A stretch of DNA of 64,000 nucleotides, from contig NZ_JAAKGV010000025.1 of NCBI RefSeq assembly GCF_011043735.1, positions 44,937 to 108,936 on the forward strand, written 5' to 3'. Shown here in pieces: positions 1 to 8,553 of the stretch (position 1 is its first letter; every line of letters starts with the position of its first letter). Under the pieces are notes generated by a model, which made no database searches, was not told where the DNA came from, and saw nothing but the letters and a program-made list of their open reading frames with translations. This DNA comes from Methylobacterium sp. DB0501. Its GTDB lineage: Bacteria > Pseudomonadota > Alphaproteobacteria > Rhizobiales > Beijerinckiaceae. The translations under genes and the position numbers were made by a program.

Positions 1-668
1 CCGGCCCCGGCGCGGTAATCCTCGCAACTCGCGTGGATCCGCTCGGGCACGTTCCAGCTCTGGCGGTAGAGGTCGAGGGCGCCGGGGGCGAAGGCATCGA
101 GGGTGCCGTCGCCGGTCCAAAGCCGCAGGAGGTCCTCGTAATAGGGGATCGGGGCCTTGCCGATCTCCCGCTCGGGAACCGGAGCGGGTTGCGCCAGGAA
201 GCGCCAATGCGGGTAGGCGCCGGGCTCCCGGTCCATCGTCCGCCATTGCGAGACCGTGGGCAGGATATCGAGGAGGGCGAGGCGGTCGATCCGGCCCGGC
301 TCGTCGAGGGCGAGGCGGTAGCCGACCCGGGCGCCGCGGTCGTGGCCGACGAGGCCGAAGCGGACATGGCCGAGCCGCTCCATCACGGCCACCACCTCCC
401 GGCCCATCCGGCGCTTGGAGTAATCCTCGTGGGCGGGATCGCCGGGGGGGGCCGCCGACCAGCCGTAGCCCTTGAGGTCGAGGCAGATCACCCGGTGGGT
501 GCGGGCCAGCGCCGGGGCGATCCGGTGCCAGCAGGCATGGGTCTGGGGAAAGCCGTGCAGCAGCACGAGGGGCGGGGCGTCCTCCCGGCCGCCGGCCCGG
601 GCGAAGAAGCGCCCGTCGGGCAGGTCGATCCAGTGCGAGGTGAAGCCGGGAAACAGGTCGGCGGGCAT
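1..668 (-). CDS. alpha/beta hydrolase (haloalkane/fluoroacetate dehalogenase-like), C-terminus off window
   Basis: The reverse strand from the ATG at 668 reads through to the window edge, about 222 residues without a stop, so the C-terminus is missing. It shows the alpha/beta-hydrolase fold: LLHGFPQTH as the oxyanion-hole HG motif near residue 35, and VGHDRGARVGYRLAL as the nucleophile elbow with Asp in GHDRG. Asp at the elbow is the signature of haloalkane/haloacetate dehalogenases, as against Ser in esterases. The exact substrate cannot be read. It lies 55 bp downstream of purD on the same strand. The fold is certain; a dehalogenase role is inferred from the Asp nucleophile. Confidence 0.8.
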   Translation of the reverse strand, partial: MPADLFPGFTSHWIDLPDGRFFARAGGREDAPPLVLLHGFPQTHACWHRIAPALARTHRVICLDLKGYGWSAAPPGDPAHEDYSKRRMGREVVAVMERLGHVRFGLVGHDRGARVGYRLALDEPGRIDRLALLDILPTVSQWRTMDREPGAYPHWRFLAQPAPVPEREIGKAPIPYYEDLLRLWTGDGTLDAFAPGALDLYRQSWNVPERIHASCEDYRAGA

Positions 669-723
669 CGGGCGCTCCCCAGGGACTTTTTCGTCAGACC
701 CCGGGGTAACGCACGAATACGGC

Positions 724-2013
724 TCAGGTCTCCCGCGCCACCGCGCGCCAGCCGATGTCGCGGCGGCAGAAGCCCTCCGGCCAATCGATCCGGTCGAGGG
801 CGGCATAGGCGCGTGCCTGCGCCTCCCGCACGTCGCGCCCCAACGCCGTGACGGCCAGCACCCGGCCGCCATCGGCGACCAGCCGCTCGCCGTCGCGCCT
901 GGTACCGGCCTGGAATACCAGGGCGCCGGCGCCTTCCGCCTCGGACAGCCCGCGGATCTCCGAGCCCCTGGCGACGGTGCCGGGATAGCCGGGCGCGGCC
1001 ATGATCACGGTCAGGGCCACCGCGTCGCGCCAATCCGGCGTCATGCCCGAGAGGTCGCCGTCGGCAGCGGCCGTGAGCAACGGCACCAGATCCGAGGCGA
1101 GGCGCGGCATCAGCACCTCGCATTCGGGGTCGCCGAAGCGGGTGTTGTACTCGATCAGCATCGGCCCATCGGCGGTCAGCATCAGACCGGCATAGAGGAT
1201 GCCGGAGAACGGCGTGCCCCGCGCCCGCATCCCGTCGAGGGTCGGGCGGATGATCCGCTCCATCACCTCGGACTCCAGCGCGGGGGTCAGGACCGGGGCG
1301 GGGGAATAGGCCCCCATGCCGCCGGTATTCGGCCCCCTGTCGCCGTCATGGACGCGCTTGTGGTCCTGCGCGGTGCCGAGCAGCACGGCGCGGGTGCCGT
1401 CGCAGAGGGCGAACAGGCTCGCCTCCTCGCCGACCATGCACTCCTCGATCACCACCTCGGCCCCGGCGGCGCCCATCCCGCCGCCGAGCATGGTCTCCAC
1501 CGCGGCCTCCGCCTGCTCCAGCGTCTCGGCCACCACCACGCCCTTGCCGGCGGCGAGCCCGTCGGCCTTGACGACGACCGGGATCCGGCCGGCGCGCAGG
1601 TAGGCGAGCGCCGGCGCGACCTCGCGGAAGCGCGCGAATCCGGCGGTCGGGATCGAGAATTCCCGGCACAGCTCCTTGGTGAAGGCCTTCGAGCCTTCGA
1701 GCTGGGCCGCCGCGGCATTCGGCCCGAAGGCCCGGATGCCGGCCGCGCCGAGGGCATCGACGAGGCCCGCCACCAGGGGCGCCTCGGGGCCGACCACCAC
1801 GAAATCGACGCCCTCGCGCCGGCAGGCGGCGATCACGGCCGCATGGTCGGCCACGTCGAGGGCGAGGTTCGTGCCGTGGGCGGCGGTGCCCGGATTGCCG
1901 GGGGCGATCAGCAGGCGCCGGCAGAGCGGGCTCTGGGCGAGCTTCCAGGCCAGCGCGTGCTCGCGCCCGCCGGAGCCGATCAGCAGGAGGGTGAGGGGGT
2001 GCTGGTCGCGCAT
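724..2013 (-). CDS. purD: phosphoribosylamine--glycine ligase
   Basis: ATP-grasp enzyme that joins 5-phosphoribosylamine and glycine in de novo purine synthesis (cytosol). The N-terminal dinucleotide-like loop LLLIGSGGREHALAW, the ATP-grasp core with VVKADGLAAGKGV, the NTGGMGAYSPAP loop, and the FGDPE metal/ATP motif are all present, and length (about 429 residues) is normal. An in-frame ATG at 2028 would add five residues; I prefer the ATG at 2013 because the extra residues are not part of the fold. Transcribed divergently from xseA with about 160 bp between them. Confidence 0.96.
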   Translation of the reverse strand: MRDQHPLTLLLIGSGGREHALAWKLAQSPLCRRLLIAPGNPGTAAHGTNLALDVADHAAVIAACRREGVDFVVVGPEAPLVAGLVDALGAAGIRAFGPNAAAAQLEGSKAFTKELCREFSIPTAGFARFREVAPALAYLRAGRIPVVVKADGLAAGKGVVVAETLEQAEAAVETMLGGGMGAAGAEVVIEECMVGEEASLFALCDGTRAVLLGTAQDHKRVHDGDRGPNTGGMGAYSPAPVLTPALESEVMERIIRPTLDGMRARGTPFSGILYAGLMLTADGPMLIEYNTRFGDPECEVLMPRLASDLVPLLTAAADGDLSGMTPDWRDAVALTVIMAAPGYPGTVARGSEIRGLSEAEGAGALVFQAGTRRDGERLVADGGRVLAVTALGRDVREAQARAYAALDRIDWPEGFCRRDIGWRAVARET

Positions 2014-2176
2014 CGCCGGTCCCGACAAGGATCTTCAGTCTCGCGCGACGTTTAGGGAAGGCCGATCCTGGCGGCAACCGGAGTGATGCGCGGGGGTCAC
2101 GGGGTGCCGCAAGTCTCGGGCTCAAGCGGCGGGGCGCCCTTCCGCGGCCCGGGCCGAGCCGCTAGCCTCGTGCGCG

Positions 2177-3739
2177 ATGTCGGCCTCCGCTTTCTCCGCC
2201 CCGATCGCCAACGTGCCCGAATGGTCGGTCACCGAACTGGCGACCGCCCTCAAGCGCACCCTCGAGGATGCGTTCGGGCATGTGCGCCTCAAGGGCGAGA
2301 TCTCGGGCTATCGCGGCCCGCACGGCTCCGGCCACGCCTATTTCAGCCTCAAGGACGGCGGCGCCAAGATCGACGCCGTGATCTGGAAGGGCACGATGCT
2401 GCGGCTGCGCCACAAGCCCAAGGAGGGCCTGGAGGTCGTGGTCACCGGGCGGATCACGACCTACCCGGGCAAGTCCGCGTACCAGATCGTGGTCGATTCG
2501 CTCGAACCCGCCGGGGCCGGCGCCTGGATGGCGCTCCTGGAGGAGCGTCGGCGGCTGCTCGCGGCCGAGGGGCTGTTCGATTCAGGCCGCAAGCGGCCGG
2601 TGCCGTACCTGCCGACGGTCGTCGGCGTCGTCACCTCGCCGACCGGCGCGGTGATCCGCGACATCCTGCATCGGCTGGCCGACCGGTTCCCGCGCCCCGT
2701 CCTGGTCTGGCCGGTGCGGGTGCAGGGGGAGGGCGCGGCCGAGGAGATCGCGGCGGCGATCCGCGGCTTCAACGCGTTGGAGCCCGGCGGCGCGATCCCG
2801 CGGCCGGACGTGCTGATCGTCGCCCGCGGCGGCGGCTCGATCGAGGATCTGTGGTGCTTCAACGAGGAGATCGTGGTCCGGGCCGCCGCCGCGAGCGCGA
2901 TCCCGCTGATCTCCGCCGTCGGCCACGAGACCGACGTCACGCTGATCGACCACGCCGCCGACCGGCGCGCCCCGACCCCGACCGGGGCCGCCGAGATGGC
3001 GGTGCCGGTGCTGCACGAGTTGCTGGCCGACCTCGACTCGTTGAGCCGCCGCCATGCCGGCGCGCTCCTGCGCCTCGTCGAGCAGCGACGGGGCGAGTTG
3101 CGCGGCCTCGCTCGCGCCCTGCCGGGACCCGAGGCGCTGCTGGCCCAGAAGCGCCAGCGTCTCGACCTGGCGGAGGCGCGCCTCGCCCCGGCGCTCGCCG
3201 CCAATGCCCGGGACGCGCAAGGCCGCCTCAACCGGGCGCTCCAGGGACTCGCCCGCAACCCGCCTACCTTGCGCCTCGCCCGCGCCCGCGAGCGCCTGGC
3301 GGCGATCGACCACCGGCCGCGCCACGCCCTGGAGCGGGTGCTGGCGGTGCAGGGCGAGCGGCTGAACGGGGTTTCGCGGCGGCTCGACCGAGCGCCGGGC
3401 CGGGGGCTGGAGCGCCTCGCCGGACGGTTGTCGCGGGCGACCGCCCTGTTCTCCAGCCTCAACTACCGGTCGGTGCTGGCCCGCGGCTACGCGCTGGTGC
3501 TCGACGGCGCGGGCAGACCGGTGGGCTCGGCGGACGGCGCGCGGGTGGCCGGGCGGCTGACGGTCGAGTTCGCCGACGGGCGGGTGGCGGCCACGGTCGA
3601 GGGCACACCCGCGCCCGACACGCCGCCCGAGCCGGCGCGTCCGGCCCCGCGCCGGGCGGCCAAGCGCAAGGAGCCGGCGGCGGACACGAAAAAGGCGCCG
3701 GTCGCGGGTGCTCAGCAGGGATCGTTGTTCGAGAGCTGA
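2177..3739 (+). CDS. xseA: exodeoxyribonuclease VII large subunit
   Basis: Large subunit of the ssDNA-specific exonuclease VII. An N-terminal OB fold (VTELATALKRTLEDAFGHV, then GEISGYRGPHGSGHAYFSLKD, residues about 14-110) is followed by the catalytic domain with VGVVTSPTGAVIRDILHR, IVARGGGSIEDLWCFNEE and SAVGHETDVTLIDHAADRR, then a long Arg/Leu-rich coiled region. At 520 residues it is full length; the last ~45 residues form a Pro/Ala/Lys-rich tail. The small subunit xseB is not in the window. Start at the ATG that directly precedes the conserved VPEWSVTEL segment. Confidence 0.96.
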   Translation: MSASAFSAPIANVPEWSVTELATALKRTLEDAFGHVRLKGEISGYRGPHGSGHAYFSLKDGGAKIDAVIWKGTMLRLRHKPKEGLEVVVTGRITTYPGKSAYQIVVDSLEPAGAGAWMALLEERRRLLAAEGLFDSGRKRPVPYLPTVVGVVTSPTGAVIRDILHRLADRFPRPVLVWPVRVQGEGAAEEIAAAIRGFNALEPGGAIPRPDVLIVARGGGSIEDLWCFNEEIVVRAAAASAIPLISAVGHETDVTLIDHAADRRAPTPTGAAEMAVPVLHELLADLDSLSRRHAGALLRLVEQRRGELRGLARALPGPEALLAQKRQRLDLAEARLAPALAANARDAQGRLNRALQGLARNPPTLRLARARERLAAIDHRPRHALERVLAVQGERLNGVSRRLDRAPGRGLERLAGRLSRATALFSSLNYRSVLARGYALVLDGAGRPVGSADGARVAGRLTVEFADGRVAATVEGTPAPDTPPEPARPAPRRAAKRKEPAADTKKAPVAGAQQGSLFES

Positions 3740-3750
3740 CCCGCTTCGAA

Positions 3751-3918
3751 CCCTCCCCCGTCTGCGGGGGAGGATGCCCTGCCAAGCGGGGCGGGAGAAG
3801 GGACGCCGTTTCCGAAGATGTCGCAACCGTAGTGGCGGGCGCCGTCTCGATCAGCGTCGCGCCGCCCCTCTCCCGGCTCACTTCGTTCGCCACCCACCCC
3901 CGCAGAGGGGGGAGGGCT
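3751..3918. repeat. intergenic element with terminal inverted repeats
   Basis: Just after xseA, the sequence at about 3751-3775 (ccctcccccgtctgcggggg) is mirrored by the reverse complement of about 3897-3918 (ccctccccc-ctctgcggggg). The two ends enclose about 120 bp with no convincing ORF. The layout is that of a small non-autonomous palindromic element; it may also act as transcription-terminating structure. No transposase is encoded. Confidence 0.55.
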
Positions 3919-3983
3919 TAATCGCGCTCTTTTTCAGAGCACAGGTCTTATACCATCGGCCCAGGATGCCGACGCGGCGGGCC

Positions 3984-4076
3984 GATGGCCCATCTCGAGC
4001 TTTCGATGCCAAGCCAAAGGCTTGACAAGCATTCGAGAACGAAACCAAGGGTCGTTTTCAACAACCATTGGTATCA
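3984..4076 (-). repeat. stop-codon-adjacent dispersed repeat, copy 1
   Basis: Read on the minus strand, this starts exactly at the trcR stop codon (TGATACC) and continues for about 90 bp. It matches, with scattered mismatches, the sequence that starts exactly at the stop codon of the autotransporter gene at 45219. Shared blocks include GAAAACGACC, TTGGTT, CTCTCGAAT/CTCGAAT, GGCATCGAAA/GGCATCGGAAA and CGAGATGGG. The element can fold into imperfect hairpins around its CTCGA blocks. Confidence 0.75.
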
Positions 4077-4790
4077 ATACTCGTCGTCATCCTCGTCCTG
4101 CTCGCCCTTGCGCATCGGCTTGAGGCGGGCGAAGACCGAATCGGCATCCACGCGCTCGTCGCGGCCGGGGCGGCGATCCTCGTCGCGGTCCTCGGGCTCG
4201 GGCAGGACCGAGAGCTCGGGCGGCATCAGGGTGGCGCCGCCCTCGGCGGACTCGACCAGCGGGCGGTCCTTGGCGGCGCGCTGGACCTCGAAATCGAGGT
4301 CGATCTGCGAGCACAGGCCGAGGGTCACCGGGTCCATCGGCTGCAGCGAGCCGGAATTCCAGTGGGTGCGCTCGCGGATCTGCTGGATCGTCGACTTGGT
4401 GGTGCCGACGAGGCGCATCACCTGCGCGTCCTTCAGCTCCGGGTGGTTGCGCAGCAGCCACAGGATGGCGTTCGGCCGGTCCTGGCGGCGCGACAGGGGA
4501 GTGTAGCGCGGGCCCTTGGTGCGCTTGACCTCGGGCAGCTTCACCTTCGACACCGCGACCTTCATGCGGTGGTTCGGGTTGACTTGCGCCCGCTCGATCT
4601 CCTCGCGGGTGAGCTGGCCGGTCGAGACCGGGTCCAGGCCCTTGATGCCGGCCGCCACCTCGCCGTCCGCGATGCCCTTCACCTCGAGGGGGTGCAGCTT
4701 GCAGAAATCGGCGATCTGATCGAAGGACAGCGACGTGTTCTCGACGAGCCAGACGGCCGTCGCCTTCGGCATCAACGGTCCCTGGGACAT
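4074..4790 (-). CDS. trcR: cell-cycle transcriptional regulator, DUF1013 family
   Basis: A 238-residue protein of the DUF1013 family, known in Caulobacter as TrcR, an alphaproteobacterial transcription regulator that associates with RNA polymerase. Two helix-turn-helix-like segments are visible: residues about 20-45 (SLSFDQIADFCKLHPLEVKGI) and about 118-145 (ELKDAQVMRLVGTTKSTIQQ). The C-terminus is a highly acidic tail ending in EDEDDDEY-type residues. The start at 4790 is fixed by a strong Shine-Dalgarno, gaggaggtgtggaATG. The gene stands alone, between xseA and prs. The stop codon is embedded in the dispersed repeat described separately. Confidence 0.92.
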   Translation of the reverse strand: MSQGPLMPKATAVWLVENTSLSFDQIADFCKLHPLEVKGIADGEVAAGIKGLDPVSTGQLTREEIERAQVNPNHRMKVAVSKVKLPEVKRTKGPRYTPLSRRQDRPNAILWLLRNHPELKDAQVMRLVGTTKSTIQQIRERTHWNSGSLQPMDPVTLGLCSQIDLDFEVQRAAKDRPLVESAEGGATLMPPELSVLPEPEDRDEDRRPGRDERVDADSVFARLKPMRKGEQDEDDDEY

Positions 4791-4804
4791 TCCACACCTC
4801 CTCG
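4779..4804 (-). promoter_or_regulatory. strong ribosome binding site of trcR
   Basis: On the minus strand the sequence ccgaggaggtgtggaATG places a near-perfect GAGGAGGT six to seven bases before the ATG at 4790. It decides the start against an in-frame upstream codon at 4943 that would add 51 residues outside the family. Confidence 0.8.
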
Positions 4805-5102
4805 GGGCGCTCCCGCGGGAGCGCGAAGCCGCCCATCCGGGAAGCGGCCAGTCAAACACGGGCCCCTCGGCGGCGACAGGGCGCCCGTGGCGGAACCGGG
4901 AGGTCCCGCCGGCGTCCCGGGATATCAGGACGGCCTGTCTCACGCTGTGAGGGAATCGTCCGTTATATAGGCGCGTCGCCGGCCCGGCGCAAACCGCTTT
5001 CGCAGGCCGAAGCTCCCGGGTCGAAAGAAGATGTCGTTGCTTGAAGCGCGAAAAGCCCGTCGGCGGGAACCGGCGGGCGGAATTCGGTCGACGGGTCGCC
5101 GA

Positions 5103-6047
<945 letters not shown>

Positions 6048-6299
6048 CGTGCTTCCATCGTGGCCCGCGCCGCGAGCCCCGGCGCTGCCGCGCGATCAGC
6101 GACCGCGCGCCGGGGGGAGGGAGGATCGCATCGAGCTTGGCGCGATTGCGGGCCCCTCGCGCGACGATGCTCTGGTGTGACGGGCGAGGCTCTTACCAGT
6201 GCCGGGATACCGTCACAATGCTTTCATGCGCGCAAGGCCGCGCAAGCCTCCGGCTTTCACCCGCACGGTGACTGCAACGTTACGGCCGCGCACTGCGTC

Positions 6300-6551
6300 T
6301 CAGGGCTGCAGCAGCCGGTGGAGATGCACGATGAAGTAGCGGGTCTGGGCGCTGTCGACGGTCTGTTGCGCCTTGGCCTTCCAGGCCATGGCGGCGCTGG
6401 CATAGTCGGGGAAGATGCCGACCACGTCGAGCTTCGAGAGGTCGCGGAAGGTGACGCTGTCGAGGTCGGTCAGCTCGCCCCCGAACACCAGGTGGAGGAG
6501 CTGCTTCGGCTCCTGGGAGTTCGCCGGCGTGGTGTTGCCCGGGTTGCTCAT
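6300..6551 (-). CDS. DUF4170-like small protein
   Basis: An 83-residue soluble protein containing QLLHLVFGGELTDL and VVGIFPDYASAAMAWKAKAQ, ending YFIVHLHRLLQP. This matches my recollection of the alphaproteobacterial DUF4170 family, whose function is unknown. The ATG at 6551 is chosen over one two codons upstream because GGAG then lies nine bases away. About 250 bp separate it from the upstream prs start, and it faces the same way. Confidence 0.8.
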   Translation of the reverse strand: MSNPGNTTPANSQEPKQLLHLVFGGELTDLDSVTFRDLSKLDVVGIFPDYASAAMAWKAKAQQTVDSAQTRYFIVHLHRLLQP

Positions 6552-6711
6552 GCGCATCGTCTCCGCGTGCCGCCATGATGCCGCTCCGCGGTCTCCGGCG
6601 GGACGGCGCCTGCCCGGCGGGCAGGCGCCGAGCGGCGTCGCAAACGCCGGGCGCCGCGTCAAGCCGGATCATGGTGCGGTGCACCCGCGACCATGACCCG
6701 GCCCGCGGCCG

Positions 6712-7794
6712 TCAGGCGGCGTCGAGGGTGGGATAGTCGATGTAGCCCTCGGGGCCCTGGCTGTACCAGGTCTTGTAATTGTCCTTGGCGAGGGCCGCGC
6801 CCTTGGCGATCCGCTCCGGCAGGTCCGGGTTGGCGATGAAGGTCCGGCCGAAGGCGATCGCGTCGGCGCGGCCCTCGTCGAGGGCGGCCTGTCCCTTCGG
6901 GCCGTCATAGTCGGAGTTCAGCACCAGGGGCCCGCGGAACGCGGCCTTGATCGCCGGCGCCACGGCCGGGCGGGCGGCCTTGCCGAAGGTGCCGTTCGGG
7001 CCCGGCTCGCGCAGCTCGAGGAAGGCGACGCCGATCCCCGACAGCGCGGCGGCGGCGGCCGGGAACAGCGCCTCGGGCTCGGGATCGTCGACACCCTGGA
7101 TCGGCTCGTTCGGCGACAGGCGCACGCCGGTGCGGTCGGCCCCGACGGTGTCGGACACCGCGCGGGCGACCTCGGACAGGAGACGGATGCGGTTCTCGAC
7201 GGAGCCGCCGTAGCGGTCCTGGCGCAGGTTGCTGCCCGAGCGGAGGAACTGGTCGATGAGGTAGCCGTTCGCGGCGTGGATCTGCACCCCGTCGAACCCG
7301 GCCTCGATCGCGTTGCGGGCGGCCTTGGCGTAATCCTCCAGGAGCCGCGGGATCTCGTCCTCGCGCAGCGCCCGCGCCTCGGCATAGGGCTTCTTGCCCT
7401 CGTAGGTGTGGGCCTGGTCGGGTGCCGTGGTGGCCGAGGCCGAGACGGGGGCCTGGCCGCCGAGGAAGTCGGGATGGACCACCCGGCCCATGTGCCAGAG
7501 CTGCGCGACGATGCGCCCGCCGGCGCCGTGCACCGCGGCGACCACCGGCTTCCAGGCCTCGACCTGCTCTGCCGACCACAGGCCCGGGGCGAAGGGCCAG
7601 CCGGTGCCTTCCTGCGAGATGCCGGTGGCCTCGCTGATGATCAGGCCGGCGCCGGCGCGCTGGCGGTAATACTCGGCCATGATCGGGGTCGGCACGTGGG
7701 TGCGCGAGGCGCGGCCGCGGGTCAGCGGCGCCATCAGGATGCGGTTCGGCGCCACGATGGCACCGAGCTGGATCGGGTCGAACAGGGAAGGCAC
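6712..7794 (-). CDS. alkene reductase, Old Yellow Enzyme family (NemA-like)
   Basis: FMN-dependent NAD(P)H:enoate reductase. The TIM-barrel begins SLFDPIQLGAIVAPNRILMAPLTRGRA and carries the substrate-anion pair in VQIHAANGYLIDQFLR and the classic RQDRYGGSVENRIRL motif; ends with FIANPDLPERI and WYSQGPEGYIDYP. About 360 residues, normal for the family. I choose the GTG at 7794, which has GGAG nine bases upstream and starts right at the conserved PSLFDP; an ATG at 7827 would add 11 residues. Likely substrates are alpha,beta-unsaturated carbonyls, nitroesters or maleimides; the physiological one is unknown. Confidence 0.92.
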   Translation of the reverse strand: MPSLFDPIQLGAIVAPNRILMAPLTRGRASRTHVPTPIMAEYYRQRAGAGLIISEATGISQEGTGWPFAPGLWSAEQVEAWKPVVAAVHGAGGRIVAQLWHMGRVVHPDFLGGQAPVSASATTAPDQAHTYEGKKPYAEARALREDEIPRLLEDYAKAARNAIEAGFDGVQIHAANGYLIDQFLRSGSNLRQDRYGGSVENRIRLLSEVARAVSDTVGADRTGVRLSPNEPIQGVDDPEPEALFPAAAAALSGIGVAFLELREPGPNGTFGKAARPAVAPAIKAAFRGPLVLNSDYDGPKGQAALDEGRADAIAFGRTFIANPDLPERIAKGAALAKDNYKTWYSQGPEGYIDYPTLDAA

Positions 7795-7948
7795 TGAGAT
7801 GAATCTCCGGATCGAGCCCGGCTTCAAGGGCCGGGCGATGCGGGGGTGATGTGGGCGCTGCAGCGCAGCAGACCAGGGCCGGAGCCGGCAGCCCGGATCG
7901 CGATGTGCGCTGCCTCACCTCGCAACGAGGATCGGGCCTCGGGCGCGC

Positions 7949-8353
7949 TCACGACTTGTCCATCTTCTCCTTGGCGTCCGACACCGCCTTCATGCAGCCG
8001 GCCTCGTCGCCCTTCTTGTCGAGCTCCCGGGCGCGGTTGAGGCTGGCGCGCGCCTCCATCACGCCGGTGCCGCCGCCGCTGGCCTTGGCGACGTCGGCGG
8101 TGGCCTGCGTCTCGGCGGAACCGGGGGCGGGGCCCTTCGGGAGGGCGGAGGGGCTGGTGCCCTTCTCGGTCGCGGCCTCGGCCTGCGCCTCCCGCCGGGA
8201 GGCCACCTCCTTGCCGCCGCTCGAGGCCGCGATGGTCTCGCGGCCCTTCTCGGTCAGGCGCGGCTCGAGCGACGAGATCTCGGTGCTGCAGGCGCCGGCG
8301 ACGGCCGGGCCGGCGAGACATGCGATCATTCCGGCGGCGAGGATGAGCTTCAT
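7949..8353 (-). CDS. secreted hypothetical protein
   Basis: A 134-residue protein with a signal peptide (MKLILAAGMIACLAGPAVAGA) cleaved near residue 19. The mature part has two Cys residues, one right after the signal peptide (GACSTEIS) and one near the C-terminus (GDEAGCMKAV), which could form a disulfide in the periplasm. The rest is Ala/Glu/Lys-rich and probably helical. Start at the ATG of the signal peptide. I do not recognise a characterised family. It lies in the same orientation as the Mo-hydroxylase genes upstream, 200 bp away. Confidence 0.7.
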   Translation of the reverse strand: MKLILAAGMIACLAGPAVAGACSTEISSLEPRLTEKGRETIAASSGGKEVASRREAQAEAATEKGTSPSALPKGPAPGSAETQATADVAKASGGGTGVMEARASLNRARELDKKGDEAGCMKAVSDAKEKMDKS

Positions 8354-8553
8354 GGCGTTCTCTCCCATCGTTGAGCGTGGCAGGCGCCAAACCTTCGTCG
8401 TGAGCTTTGGCGTCGCGAGCCTTGGTCGCGAACACCGGCCCGGGGGCGGGGGTTCCGGCGAGGCGGGCCAGAAAAAAGGACCGCCCCCGGGCGGGGAGGC
8501 GGTCCTTCCTGTCTCGAAGGTCCGCGGGGCCCGGACCGGCCCCGCGGATCCCG

